DNA of 38,806 nucleotides from assembly GCA_903924465.1 (NCBI GenBank), contig CAIYBN010000047.1, positions 1 through 38,806 of the forward strand. Reading direction: 5' to 3'. Of the stretch, positions 1 through 9,507 are shown piece after piece (position 1 is the stretch's first letter; each line of letters begins with the position of its first letter). The notes beneath the pieces are model-generated. The model saw only the letters and a list, made by a program, of their open reading frames with translations, was not told where the DNA came from and ran no database searches. The position numbers and the translations under genes are program-made. This DNA is from an uncultured Myxococcales bacterium (lineage in GTDB: Bacteria > Myxococcota_A > UBA9042).

Positions 1-403
1 GAGTTTGCAGCGTCCGGACCCTCACGGATCTCACCATGGGACGGCGCGCCGGCGAAAGCCGCGAACTGATCCCGGATACAAGCGTGTGATTCACGGTCTG
101 CCAGCAGAGACGTCGAACCGCCAAACGCGTCAGGCAAGGCACATTGGGACGCTGTCCCAAACCCTGCCAGGGGCTGCGCGCCCCTGGACCCCGGGGAGAT
201 TTGTCCAAAATTCAAGAACCGCGCTTGACTGTGATGGCCGCCTCATACAAGGGCCCCGACGAAGTCGGAGTGATCGGCTTTCCGTCGACAGATCTCTCGC
301 GACGGCCGCTCGATGGCGCAGCCTCCCGATTCGAGCACCGCGCTTGTAGATGCGAAGTCTGGCCCCCTTGCCACTTTTGTCCGGGTGTGTTGCCCTAACT
401 GGC
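1..403. other. Leading stretch without a supported gene
   Basis: No reading frame here has a convincing start, ribosome binding site or recognisable protein; the frames that are open read as Arg/Pro/Ser-rich shadow translations. The stretch does hold two adjacent perfect hairpins (144-187), listed separately. I see no clear sigma-70 promoter for the phosphatase gene that begins at 404, although a TTGACT at about 224 is a weak -35 candidate without a good partner. A gene running in from the left of the window cannot be excluded, but no such product is recognisable. Confidence 0.5.
144..187. repeat. Two back-to-back perfect hairpins, REP-like intergenic element
   Basis: A 7-bp stem (TTGGGAC / GTCCCAA, loop GCT, 144-160) is followed six bases later by an 8-bp stem (CCAGGGGC / GCCCCTGG, loop TGCGC, 167-187). 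Both are perfect. From general familiarity, the layout and sequence resemble dispersed GC-rich intergenic elements of high-GC proteobacteria, which read roughly as GGGAC..GTCCC followed by a CCAGGGG..CCCCTGG stem. No poly-T run follows on either strand, so a simple intrinsic terminator is less likely. Only one copy is seen in this window. Confidence 0.55.
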
Positions 404-1327
404 ATGAAGACACTCCACCGCTTCGCGCTGCTGTGCTTGTTCCTGGCGACGGCGTGCTGCCATAACCTGCAACAGATACCGGACGATGCGCTGCCGCTGG
501 CCGAGCAGGCGCTGCTGACGGCGAGCGCGGCGAATCCGGCTGACATCCGGTGCAACAGCCAGCGCACTTGGAATCCAAGCTTGCGGGCGGAGGCCAAGGC
601 GGGTGCGCAGTTCATGCTGACGCAGTTGCAGGGGCTCGGGCTGACGGTTCCGGCGGATTCGCTTGAGGCCGCGCGCAAGGTGTTGGCCGACGCGCTGACC
701 TGGCGCATGGTCCGGGCGACGATTGTCGACGGCGATCAGAACAACCTGGGCATTGTCGCGGTGAAGGACCGGCAAACTGCTGACGGCAAACCGTTGCTGC
801 TGTTCCGCAGTGGTTTCACGCCGCGGCCGGGACAGGCCGGTTCGTGTCTGCAGAGCCTCGTAGCGGTGGGTGCCAAGCATGGCGTCAACCTGTACGAAGG
901 GCCCATGCCCACGGCTGATTTGGCAGCCGCCGAGCAGCAGACGTTCACCCGGGCGGGTGGCACCTATTTCAACGTCCAAGAGGACGCCGAGTTGGCCAGT
1001 TGGCGCGATGAGCTGCGCGACGATCCGGCGGCGAATCAGAAGGCGATGGCCGCGGTGGCGCGGGTGATTCGCGAGGCGATCTTGCAGCCCGGCGGTCGCG
1101 ATCCGCAGGGTCACGTGGTCGTGCACTGTGGCGGCGGAATGCATCGGACGGGCATGGTCGTCGGGGTCCTGGAGCGTTGCTGGAATGGCGCGCCGCGAGC
1201 GGTCTGGGAGGCAGCGTACCGGCGCCACGTTGCCTGGCAGAGTGACGCGCAGCCCGGTGGATTTGAGCCGGCCAATCTGGCCTTCATCGCGCAGTTTGAC
1301 TGCAGTCTGGTGCAGAAGAATCGTTAG
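404..1327 (+). CDS. Lipoprotein with Cys-based tyrosine/dual-specificity phosphatase signature
   Basis: The 307-residue product starts with a signal peptide ending in LATAC (Cys18), so it should be a lipoprotein outside the cytoplasm. The phosphatase P-loop is visible as HCGGGMHRTG: catalytic Cys242, five residues, then Arg248. Upstream, FRSG at about 134-137 matches the RSG element seen in many bacterial tyrosine phosphatases, and VNLYEGP at about 161-167 resembles the usual VINLR strand. The Asp general acid is not clear to me. The start at 404 is preferred over an in-frame ATG at 350 because it places the signal peptide at the N-terminus; neither has a good ribosome binding site. It lies 79 bases upstream of the CAP lipoprotein gene, which has its own promoter. 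The substrate (phosphotyrosine, phosphoinositide or inositol phosphate) cannot be told from sequence. Confidence 0.75.
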   Translation: MKTLHRFALLCLFLATACCHNLQQIPDDALPLAEQALLTASAANPADIRCNSQRTWNPSLRAEAKAGAQFMLTQLQGLGLTVPADSLEAARKVLADALTWRMVRATIVDGDQNNLGIVAVKDRQTADGKPLLLFRSGFTPRPGQAGSCLQSLVAVGAKHGVNLYEGPMPTADLAAAEQQTFTRAGGTYFNVQEDAELASWRDELRDDPAANQKAMAAVARVIREAILQPGGRDPQGHVVVHCGGGMHRTGMVVGVLERCWNGAPRAVWEAAYRRHVAWQSDAQPGGFEPANLAFIAQFDCSLVQKNR

Positions 1328-1354
1328 GATCGCGACTCGCCCCGACATTTGCCG

Positions 1355-1383
1355 TTGAAACCGCGCCGCAACGAGCGTAACGT
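1355..1383 (+). promoter_or_regulatory. Sigma-70-like promoter of the CAP lipoprotein gene
   Basis: TTGAAA (1355-1360), a 17-base spacer and TAACGT (1378-1383) form a good -35/-10 pair. Transcription would begin near 1390, leaving a leader of about 17 bases that holds the GGGAGG ribosome binding site (1397-1402) for the ATG at 1407. The element lies wholly in the gap after the phosphatase gene. Confidence 0.55.
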
Positions 1384-1406
1384 CCGCCGCCTGTCTGGGA
1401 GGCGCG

Positions 1407-2756
1407 ATGCGCGGGCTTATTTGTGTGATTCTGGTGTGTTTGTCCGCATGCGGCAGCAGTTCCGGCGCAAGTGGCGGCGGCGCTGGCTTGGGTATTTCGC
1501 CCAAGACCGGCCTCTGGCAAGGCAGCGACCTGTCGTTCCGGTTGGTGGGCGGCAAAGTCACGGAACTGACGCTCACGCCGCAGACGTGCGGCGGCGCTGG
1601 TGGGTGCAAAGGCAGCTTGTCCGGCCCTCTCATCGGCTCCTGGCCCTATGCGATGTCGTTTCTCGCGACGCCGGCGAGCGGCACCGTGGGCGGCAACTTC
1701 GTCGCGGACACCAGCATCGCCGGCACGTTGCAGTTGCAGGCCGGCACGTGCTGCACCATCACCGCCGCATGGTCGGCAATTTGGGTCGGCGACCTCGATG
1801 GTGGCAGCAGCGACGACGCCGGCGACGCGAACAGCAGCGACACAAGCGGCGCGGACACTCCCATCGGCAGCGATGAGAGCGGTGGCAGCACTGCCTGGGG
1901 TGGCGCGTCCTTTGGCACCATCCACCCAGGACCGGCGCAGAACGCCGCGTCGCCTGCACCCCTGAGTTGCTTGACCAGTGACCAGCAAAGCGCGGTGACG
2001 CTCCTGAACAACTACCGGAACGCTGTTGGCGCTTCGGTTGTCAACGGCGATTGCAACCTGGCCAAAGCATCCAAGGCCCATGCGGATTTCTATGTCGCGC
2101 ACATCAGCCAGTACAACAGCAGCGGCTTGAGCCCGCACGAGGAAGACGCCAGCTATGGCAGCGACTTCACGGGCGTGAATTTCTGGGACCGCGACACTGC
2201 GGCGGGATTCAGTGGCCAACCGTCCGGCGAAGTCATCGCATTCCTCGGCACGCCGGGCCCGGCACTACAGGGCTGGATCGACACGGTTTACCACCGCCTG
2301 CCGCTGCTCAGTCCGACGACGCAGTTGATCGGCTATGGCGCCAAGAAGTCTGGCAATACGGCGGCTGACGTCATCGATAGCTCGGCGCGAAATGCCATGG
2401 CGAGCGATCCGATCGTCGTTTGGCCGTGGCCGGGACAGCACAACGTCGCGTCGTCGTGGAACGGGTTGGAAGGGCCGACGCCGCCGTCGCCGCCGGGTGG
2501 TTTCCCGTCGGGTCCGGTCATCACCGCGCAATTTGCCAAAGCCACGCCGATCTCCGCGCACGAACTGACGGATGCGAGCGGCACGGCCGTTGCCCACACG
2601 TGGTTGGACTCCAAGACCGACGCAAACTTGCAGAACCTGTCGCCGGAGACCGTTGGCCTGTATGCCAACAAGCCGCTCGCGGCCGGCACTTATTCGGTCA
2701 AGCTGACGCTGGCCGCTGGCGACGTGCTGGCTTGGCGTTTCACCGTCGGCAAGTAG
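1407..2756 (+). CDS. CAP/SCP-domain lipoprotein
   Basis: This 449-residue protein begins with a short lipoprotein signal (lipobox LSAC, Cys15) and is preceded by GGGAGG at good spacing. Residues about 28-127 form a small domain with three scattered Cys pairs, followed by a Gly/Ser/Asp linker (about 128-165). Residues about 193-321 look like a CAP (SCP/PR-1) domain: LLNNYRNAVG, then AHADFYVAHI, HEED, and TVYHRLPLLSP followed by IGYG. The last 110 residues, starting at VVWPWPGQHNV, are the beta-rich extension that often follows CAP domains in bacterial lipoproteins. CAP domains are secreted and some bind lipids or act on the cell wall, but the function here is unknown. The gene converges on the giant lipoprotein gene with 11 bases between stop codons and no visible terminator. 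Confidence 0.8.
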   Translation: MRGLICVILVCLSACGSSSGASGGGAGLGISPKTGLWQGSDLSFRLVGGKVTELTLTPQTCGGAGGCKGSLSGPLIGSWPYAMSFLATPASGTVGGNFVADTSIAGTLQLQAGTCCTITAAWSAIWVGDLDGGSSDDAGDANSSDTSGADTPIGSDESGGSTAWGGASFGTIHPGPAQNAASPAPLSCLTSDQQSAVTLLNNYRNAVGASVVNGDCNLAKASKAHADFYVAHISQYNSSGLSPHEEDASYGSDFTGVNFWDRDTAAGFSGQPSGEVIAFLGTPGPALQGWIDTVYHRLPLLSPTTQLIGYGAKKSGNTAADVIDSSARNAMASDPIVVWPWPGQHNVASSWNGLEGPTPPSPPGGFPSGPVITAQFAKATPISAHELTDASGTAVAHTWLDSKTDANLQNLSPETVGLYANKPLAAGTYSVKLTLAAGDVLAWRFTVGK

Positions 2757-2767
2757 TCGTCCCGCCG

Positions 2768-5700
2768 TTACGGGCAGTCCGCAGGGCAGGTCGCTGCGGT
2801 GTCGCCACACGAGCAGATGCCGTCGCCACAAGAGCCGGCGCCGCCCGCAAAGCACTTGCCCGACGAGCATGAGTCGCCGCCCGTGCAGGGGTTGCCGTCC
2901 TCGCATGGCGTAGCGTCGGCGACCTGACTGACGTTGCACTGGCTGGCGGTGCAACTGGCGGACGAGCATTCCATGCTGGTTGAGCAGTTCGTTTGGCCCA
3001 TCGTGATGCACGTGCCGGAATCGGTGCAGGTCGCGTTGCCCGACCAGTCGATGCGGACGATTTGGTTGACCGTCGATTCGCCGACCAACACCGCGCCATT
3101 GTAGTTGAGCGGCACGAGTTGTAGCGCGCGACCAGCGCCGTAGGTCTTTTGCCATTGCCTGCTGCCGGACGGCGAGAGGTGCATCAAGCAGAACAGGCTG
3201 TTGCAGGAGCCCGCGATGTCGATGGTGCCGTCGTCGCGAAGGTTGATGCTGCGCCCCTCGTTGACGCCGCCATAGTTCAGGGTGCGCACCCACGTCTTGA
3301 TGCCGGTTCCGTCAAAGCGCGCGAGTGCGACATCGCTGTTGGCGTAGCCGCTGGTGCCGACGGCGATCGCGCCGCCGTCGGAGGTGGGCGCGACGTCGAA
3401 GAAATTCACGCCGGCCGTGGTGCCCCAGCTTGCCGTCCACTTCTGTACCCCATCACCGCCGAGTTTGGCGATGAAGCCTTTCATCGGCCCCGTGCCCATG
3501 GACGTACCTACCGCAAAGAACGAACCGTCGTTGGCATTGCGTGCGTTCACGCAGGTGAGGTTGGCGTTGGGATCGCTGATCGAAGGCGAATCGCCCATCG
3601 CGCCATTGGATTCGGCGAACGCTTGGATCCAGCACTGCTCGAGGCCATTCGTCGAAATGTTGGACCCCACGGCCCAATAGCCGCCGGGCCCGCGCTGGAT
3701 GACCGCATCGAGGCGATCCGGAGGGCCGACTTGCCCGCTCGACACGATCCACATCTTTTGCTGATTCTGGCTGTACTTGGCGATCCATGGATCGGTGTCG
3801 GTCATGCTGTCCGTGTGGCCAGCCACGACGAAACTGCCGTCTCCATTGAACTGCATGCGGCCGCTGCCGGCGTATGCGCCAGCTGGCGACACGCTTCCCG
3901 CTGGCGTGCCCGACCAATCCCAGCTGCGGAGCGCGAATTTGCCATAGCTCGACGCGGCCGTCGTCAAGCTGCCACCGTTGGAACCGGCGCTGACAACGGC
4001 CGTCGCGCCGCCCGGATCGACCACGCCCCATAGCGCCGGCTTGCCGTTGCCACAGACGCCGGCCGTGCACGTTTCGTTGACCGTGCACGCGTTGCCGTCT
4101 TCGCACCATTGACCGTCGGAGACGTTGGTATGGGTGCACGTACCGGTGCAAGAGTCCAGCGTGCACGCGTTGTTGTCGTCACAAGACTTGGTGGTGTAGT
4201 CAAAACAGCTACCGGACCCGGAGCACGTCACGTTGCCAAAACCATCGGTATGGACAAGGGAATCCGTCGTCGGCGACGTACCAGTCATGGCAATCAGCAA
4301 ACCGCCCACACTGGCTTCCGCGATGCGCGATGCAGTTGCGCCGGTGAGTGGCCAATCGCCTTTCGCGTCACCGAATGAACTGAAACGCCAGACATGCGCA
4401 GCGTTCCCCGCTGCTTGGCCGGCGACGGCGAAAGAGCCGTCCTGAAGCACAGCAGCGCCGTTGCCGATCATGTCTTTGCCGGAATTGTCACCGATCATCC
4501 GATTCCACTGTTGGACGCCGAAGCCGTCGAATCGCGCGACCCAGAGGCTCTGGCTTGTGCCCCCACCGGAGATGGAACCGGCCACGAGGCAACCGCCGTC
4601 GGACGTCGCGACAATGTCATTGCCGTAGCTGGCGCCGTTGCCGGACATGTTGTTCGTGAACTGCCAGTTGACCATGCCGGTCAGCGGGTCGACCTTGAGG
4701 ACGTGCATCGCTGGCGTGGCGCTGCCCACTGGTGTGCTGCTGCCGATAATGAACACGTTGCCGTCGCTCGCGAGCGCCGCAGACGTAGCGACGTCCGCGT
4801 TGCTGTGGAACGTGCTGTCCATCGTGTCAAATTTCCAATCGGTGCCGCTCTGGCCCAGCGCTGAATTCAGGGGCACCAGCCAGAAATCGCCGTTGGTCGT
4901 GGCCCCCAGCGTGCCGGTCGAGCCAACGGCGTAGGACACGCCGTTGTTGGTCAGGATCGCGCGAAACTCGCTGTTCGCCCAGGCGCCGAAGGTGTAGCCG
5001 GTGCTGCCACCAACGGGATTGCCGCTGGCGTCGAGTTGCCAGATCCAAGCGGCGTTGGTCGTGTTGTCGTGACCGGGTACGACCAGATTGCCAAACATGT
5101 CAATCGCAGGCCGACTGTTGTTGACGACGTGGGCGGCAAGCGACTTCTGCGTCCACAGCAAGGTGCCGATCGGGTCGCGCTTGGTGACGACTGCATAGAC
5201 GCCGATGCTGGTCTGGCTGACGGCCGCGCTATTGACGCCCCAGGGCACGACCGCAACACCCAATTGGGCGCTGCCGGGCCACGAGCCGAGGACGGGGCTG
5301 CCCGGCTTGCAGACGGCGCTGGCGCAAGCGTCACCGTACGTGCAGGAGTTTCCGTCGGAGCATCCCGCCCCATCGGCCCGTGTGATGTGTGTGCAGCCGC
5401 CGGATGCGCAGGAGTCGACGGCGCAAGAGTTGCCTTGATCGCAAGCTGCCGGACCCTTCGCCACGCACGTGCCAGACGCCTTGCACGTGTCGTTCAGGAA
5501 GCCGTCCAGCCGCCACAGCGCGAGAATGGTCGTGCCCGACATGGCGCCGCTGGTCACTGCGACCCGATCCTGGGCAGAAACAGCGACGGCCATGGCGCTG
5601 CTTGGCATGGCGGAGACAGCCAGCGGCAAGCTGCCCGCCAGATTGCCCTGCGGATCGATGCGCCAGACCAGCGCGCTTGAGCCCTGCGTCGTGGTCGCGA

Positions 5701-8700
5701 TGAGGCTGCCATCGCTCGTCGCGGCGAGTGCGGCGGGGAGGATGGCACCCGGGGCCGAGCCGGTCGCGAGGGCTACGGTCTGTTTGAGAGCGCCATCGGC
5801 CGAGAACCGCAGCGTGCGCAGCATGTCAGTGGCGCTCGCGACGGCACATCCGCCATCGGGCAAAAGCACGGGCGCCGTCAGCGGAGCCATCGCGATTGCA
5901 CCGGAGGGCTGGTCATCGTAACGCCAAACCTGATCGCCCCAGAGGGTGTACTTGGCAACGAACGCCTTCCAATTTCCGCCCGAAGCACTGGAGCCAGACA
6001 CGTACACGTTGCCGTCCGCCGCGAGCACCGGAGCGTGCACTTGGGACCAGCCAGCGACGTTGTGCGTGCCCCAGGTTTGGCCGTCGTTGCCGACCTGCAG
6101 CAGATAGCCCTGCATTGCGTCAGTTGCGGTCAGGACGTAGCCGTTCTTGGATGAATCGACACCACCGCCAAAGGTCAAGGCTGTGGCGTTGGCCACCTTC
6201 ACGGTCCAATTGCCGGTTTCCGTGCCGTCAGGCGCAAGGCGGCGAATGGCAGGCGTCATCGTCACCGCGTCGGAGCCCAGGAGCACGATGTTACCGCTGG
6301 CGTCGACAAACATGGCCTGCACGTTGAAAGTGCTGTACGGCACCGCCCACTTCTTGACGCCTGTCGAGGTGAAGGCAACGACCGCCAACGTCGCGCTCGT
6401 CGCGCTGGTCGTCAGGATCACCCACGATCCGTCCGGAAGCGCCGCGATCTGGTTGCCGGGTCCATGGGTGTTGTCCATCACGAAGCCCAGGAGGTCGTTG
6501 CCGACGGCGCAACTGCCCGACGCACAGAGGCTGGTGCCGTGGCAAGCGTCGCCATCGGAACATGTGGTGCCGGTGAATTGTCCCGGATGCACGCAGGCGC
6601 TGGCGGTGCATTCGTCCGACGTGCACGCGTTGGCGTCCCCACAGTCCGCCAAGGTCTTGTCCAGACAGGCGCCGGAAGCCGCGCAGTCCGAGTGCCCGAA
6701 GCTGTCGACCCGCTGGACCTGCATCTTGCCGCCGGAAAAGCTGGCGATCGCCACGGTTCCATCGGCGAGTGTCGCCATTTTCGAAGCACCGCCGGTGCCC
6801 GGTGACATCGTCCACAGCGCTACGCCATCGGCGCCCAGAGCCGATCGGTTCATCAAGTTGGACGCCACACTCGCGGTCATCCAGTCATTGCCGGCCAGCT
6901 TGGCCGCCCCAGTGCCCGTGCCGCCCGCCTTGGCGTTGTCCACGTGGCTCCACAGCAGATTGCCGCTGGCATCCACACGCGCCATCAGGACTTGCATCAC
7001 GCCGGTGCCCGCCATGTCGACTTCGCCGATCGCGAATGCACCACCGTCGCTGGCCGCAACGACTTGATTGAATTGACCAGCGCCGAGCGACGGGTAGTTG
7101 TAGCCCCATGAGACCGAATTCTGCGGGTCCGACTTGCCTGGCGCGGCCTTGAGGAGGAACGGACCGGACGTCGACGACTTGCTGGCAATGCCGCCAATCA
7201 GATAGCTGCCGTCGCTCGCGACCGTCGCGGTATAGAACGCGTCGAGCGCGGGGCCGCCGGCGGAGACCTGCGCCATCACCTTGCCGGTTGCGTCCAAATC
7301 GACCAGCCACACGTCGCCGGTCGGATCCGTGGCAGTCACGAGACGACCGTAGGCATGGTAGCCACCCGCTTTGTCTGCGACGATCGCGTTCAATTCGCCA
7401 ACGCTCTTGCTCGGGACAACTGTGGCGGCAATCACCGCGCCGGTGCTCGTGTAGACGTTGACGGCGCCGTCGACCCCGGTCGAACTCGCCACAGCCACGT
7501 CGCCGTTGGCGGCAACCGCGACGCCCATGCGGGCCGAGTTGGTGCTGATCGTGTTCGTCCACTCGTTCACGCCGCCTTTGGTCCACGCCCGCACAGCCAC
7601 GACTTTGTTGCTTTGGCTGACGGTGACGAAACCGCCGTCTGGACGTGGCGCGATCGCCAACACCGTCTGATCGGTGGCCACCTCGCTCTGCCAAAGGCGC
7701 AGCAAGCCGGCGCAAGTCCCCGTGGCGCACGAGTCGTCCGACGTGCACGCGTTGCCGTCGTCGCATAGCGCCTTGGCATCCAAGCTGTGGACGCAGCCAA
7801 TGGCCGAGTTGCACGTGTCCACGGTGCACGGATCCTTGTCCGCGCAGCCGATCTTCTCGCCGACGCACGTGCCCGAAGTGCAGGTGTCGGACGCCGTGCA
7901 CGCGTCCTCGTCGTTACACGGCGTGTTGGAAAGCGCGACATTGACGCAACCAGTTGCGACGTCACAGGAATCCGCGGTACACGGTTTGCCGTCGTCGCAG
8001 GGGACTACCGTCGCGCCGGAACAGGTGCTGCCGCTGCAATGTTCGCCGCTGGTGCATGCGTCGCTGTCCGTGCAGGTCGCGGTGTTGGAAAGGTGCACAC
8101 ACTTGCCCGCGCTGCAGCTGTCGTCCGTGCAAACGTTGCTGTCGTTGCAATCGGGAGGCGGGCCGCTGACGCACGCCCCGTCGTTGCACGCGTCATTGAG
8201 CGTGCAAGCGTTGCCGTCGCTGCAGGAGACTCCATCCGCAGGCGAATGCGAGCAGCCAACGGCGTCGTCACACAAATCCGCCGTGCATGGGTTGTTGTCG
8301 TTGCAGTCCAGCGCGCTGCCGGGCGCGCAGGTGCCGTTCACGCAGCTGTCACCGCTCGTGCACGCATCGCCGTCCGAACAGTTCGCACTGTTGGGCACGT
8401 GCACGCAGCCGACGCCGGTTTGGCAAGTGTCGTCGGTGCACACCGAGTTGTCGTTGCAGTAGGTCTGCCAAGCGCCCGCGCACGGGTCGGTCGTGGTCGT
8501 GCAGTCCGCGGGGCAGGACGTGGCTGTCTCAGCAAGGCCGCCGCACGGACTGCAAACGCCGTCGCCGCAGGAGCCACAATCCACCGGGCAATTGCTGAAG
8601 GTCTCGCCGGCCTGACACGTGCAATCGCCACACGACGATCCGCAATCCTGTGGGCAACCTGCCGCGCCACCGTCGCCGGGTTCACAGACGCCATTGCCGC

Positions 8701-9457
8701 AAACTTGGGTCTTGCAATCTTCCGGGCAGTTCCCGGTGTTTTCGCCGGTGTCGCAGACCCCGTTGCCACAGGCCGTGCCGCAATCCTTCAGGCACGTCTT
8801 GGCGCTTTCACCACAGGCGAATCCGATGCACTTGCCGTCACCGCAGGAACCGCAGCAGTCGACCGCACAGCTCGCAGGGCCCTCACCTGGTGAGCAGATA
8901 CCATCGCCACATTTGTGGCAGTCGGCGGGGCACGACACCATGGTCTCGCCGCACGTGCCCGCACAGGTGCCGTCACCGCATGTGCTGCCCGGCGAGTGCT
9001 TGCAGCCGCTTGCGTCGCATGCGTCCAACGTGCACGGATCGCCATCGTCGCAGTTCTTGGCTTTGTGCGTGCAGCCCGTTCCTTCCACGCAACTGTCGTC
9101 CGTGCACGGATCGCCGTCGTCGCAAGTGCCCAACGTCGCACAGCTCGGCGTGGCGTCGATGGCGTCCGCGTCACCCGCCGAATCCACCTCTGCAACCGAA
9201 TCCTTGCCATCGGACGCCGCGTCCGCGTCCTCGCCCGCTGTGTCACTGTCCAGGGCGAGCCCATCAGCGTCCACACCGACAACGTCAGCATCGCCAGCCG
9301 CCACCGCGTCATCGCGGTCCGCGTTCGTCGCATACAGGAACTTCTCCACGCCCGGCACTTGCGTGCAGCCCGCCAGCGCCACGCTGAACAGCAGCCCGGC
9401 AAGCGGCACGCGCCCTGATTGCCATGTCAACATCTGGGCTAACCACCGGAATTGCAT
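2768..9457 (-). CDS. Giant Cys-rich multi-propeller lipoprotein (2229 residues)
   Basis: The N-terminus has a signal peptide with lipobox LAGC (Cys31); GAGGA just upstream supports the ATG at 9457. An Asp/Ala-rich linker (40-103) leads to a Cys-rich region (104-590) with seven CGxGxC...CPxDC-type modules (about 160-319) between runs of DGDxCTxDxCxxxxGCxH modules. Then come four units of about 400 residues. Each has a roughly 340-residue beta-propeller-like part full of SDGG and GxxxWxxxxD blade motifs, closed by a 60-residue Cys module. The junctions are closely similar: SFGHSDCAASGACLD, GFLNDTCKASGTCVA, GFGNVTCSGSGSCFD and WSGNATCTDSGTCIT, at about 919, 1319, 1739 and 2138. A final CGDGIC...CPADC ends the protein. 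It is probably a surface-anchored adhesin or scaffold. It is the last gene of the minus-strand group, 50 bases after the TPR gene. Confidence 0.88.
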   Translation of the reverse strand: MQFRWLAQMLTWQSGRVPLAGLLFSVALAGCTQVPGVEKFLYATNADRDDAVAAGDADVVGVDADGLALDSDTAGEDADAASDGKDSVAEVDSAGDADAIDATPSCATLGTCDDGDPCTDDSCVEGTGCTHKAKNCDDGDPCTLDACDASGCKHSPGSTCGDGTCAGTCGETMVSCPADCHKCGDGICSPGEGPASCAVDCCGSCGDGKCIGFACGESAKTCLKDCGTACGNGVCDTGENTGNCPEDCKTQVCGNGVCEPGDGGAAGCPQDCGSSCGDCTCQAGETFSNCPVDCGSCGDGVCSPCGGLAETATSCPADCTTTTDPCAGAWQTYCNDNSVCTDDTCQTGVGCVHVPNSANCSDGDACTSGDSCVNGTCAPGSALDCNDNNPCTADLCDDAVGCSHSPADGVSCSDGNACTLNDACNDGACVSGPPPDCNDSNVCTDDSCSAGKCVHLSNTATCTDSDACTSGEHCSGSTCSGATVVPCDDGKPCTADSCDVATGCVNVALSNTPCNDEDACTASDTCTSGTCVGEKIGCADKDPCTVDTCNSAIGCVHSLDAKALCDDGNACTSDDSCATGTCAGLLRLWQSEVATDQTVLAIAPRPDGGFVTVSQSNKVVAVRAWTKGGVNEWTNTISTNSARMGVAVAANGDVAVASSTGVDGAVNVYTSTGAVIAATVVPSKSVGELNAIVADKAGGYHAYGRLVTATDPTGDVWLVDLDATGKVMAQVSAGGPALDAFYTATVASDGSYLIGGIASKSSTSGPFLLKAAPGKSDPQNSVSWGYNYPSLGAGQFNQVVAASDGGAFAIGEVDMAGTGVMQVLMARVDASGNLLWSHVDNAKAGGTGTGAAKLAGNDWMTASVASNLMNRSALGADGVALWTMSPGTGGASKMATLADGTVAIASFSGGKMQVQRVDSFGHSDCAASGACLDKTLADCGDANACTSDECTASACVHPGQFTGTTCSDGDACHGTSLCASGSCAVGNDLLGFVMDNTHGPGNQIAALPDGSWVILTTSATSATLAVVAFTSTGVKKWAVPYSTFNVQAMFVDASGNIVLLGSDAVTMTPAIRRLAPDGTETGNWTVKVANATALTFGGGVDSSKNGYVLTATDAMQGYLLQVGNDGQTWGTHNVAGWSQVHAPVLAADGNVYVSGSSASGGNWKAFVAKYTLWGDQVWRYDDQPSGAIAMAPLTAPVLLPDGGCAVASATDMLRTLRFSADGALKQTVALATGSAPGAILPAALAATSDGSLIATTTQGSSALVWRIDPQGNLAGSLPLAVSAMPSSAMAVAVSAQDRVAVTSGAMSGTTILALWRLDGFLNDTCKASGTCVAKGPAACDQGNSCAVDSCASGGCTHITRADGAGCSDGNSCTYGDACASAVCKPGSPVLGSWPGSAQLGVAVVPWGVNSAAVSQTSIGVYAVVTKRDPIGTLLWTQKSLAAHVVNNSRPAIDMFGNLVVPGHDNTTNAAWIWQLDASGNPVGGSTGYTFGAWANSEFRAILTNNGVSYAVGSTGTLGATTNGDFWLVPLNSALGQSGTDWKFDTMDSTFHSNADVATSAALASDGNVFIIGSSTPVGSATPAMHVLKVDPLTGMVNWQFTNNMSGNGASYGNDIVATSDGGCLVAGSISGGGTSQSLWVARFDGFGVQQWNRMIGDNSGKDMIGNGAAVLQDGSFAVAGQAAGNAAHVWRFSSFGDAKGDWPLTGATASRIAEASVGGLLIAMTGTSPTTDSLVHTDGFGNVTCSGSGSCFDYTTKSCDDNNACTLDSCTGTCTHTNVSDGQWCEDGNACTVNETCTAGVCGNGKPALWGVVDPGGATAVVSAGSNGGSLTTAASSYGKFALRSWDWSGTPAGSVSPAGAYAGSGRMQFNGDGSFVVAGHTDSMTDTDPWIAKYSQNQQKMWIVSSGQVGPPDRLDAVIQRGPGGYWAVGSNISTNGLEQCWIQAFAESNGAMGDSPSISDPNANLTCVNARNANDGSFFAVGTSMGTGPMKGFIAKLGGDGVQKWTASWGTTAGVNFFDVAPTSDGGAIAVGTSGYANSDVALARFDGTGIKTWVRTLNYGGVNEGRSINLRDDGTIDIAGSCNSLFCLMHLSPSGSRQWQKTYGAGRALQLVPLNYNGAVLVGESTVNQIVRIDWSGNATCTDSGTCITMGQTNCSTSMECSSASCTASQCNVSQVADATPCEDGNPCTGGDSCSSGKCFAGGAGSCGDGICSCGDTAATCPADCP
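2771..7696 (-). repeat. Four tandem propeller-plus-Cys units inside the giant lipoprotein gene
   Basis: The units cover residues about 588-985, 986-1385, 1386-1803 and 1804-2229, roughly positions 7696-6503, 6502-5303, 5302-4049 and 4048-2771. Each runs from a propeller-like stretch into a Cys module opening with a C-x5-C pair (DCAASGAC, TCKASGTC, TCSGSGSC, TCTDSGTC). The spacing of these landmarks is close to 400, 420 and 400 residues. The units are clearly related in layout but diverged in sequence, which suggests old internal duplication. Confidence 0.7.
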
Positions 9458-9507
9458 TCAGTCCTCGCCCGCGCCCGCGCCCGTTGGCGGCGGTTGTTTC
9501 GTCCCGC

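Noticed and set aside
5..349. Open frame at the left end
   Set aside because: Low-complexity Arg/Pro/Ser translation, no ribosome binding site, and it crosses the two hairpins.
395..1633. Long open frame on the minus strand across the phosphatase and CAP lipoprotein genes
   Set aside because: It is Arg/Pro/Leu/Gln-rich with no recognisable domain, and lies antisense to two well-supported genes. High GC makes such shadow frames common.
7674..9387. Periodic short sequence similarity that could suggest a CRISPR array
   Set aside because: The repeats are in frame and encode the DGDxCTxDxC Cys modules. Lengths vary and there are no unique spacers or cas genes.
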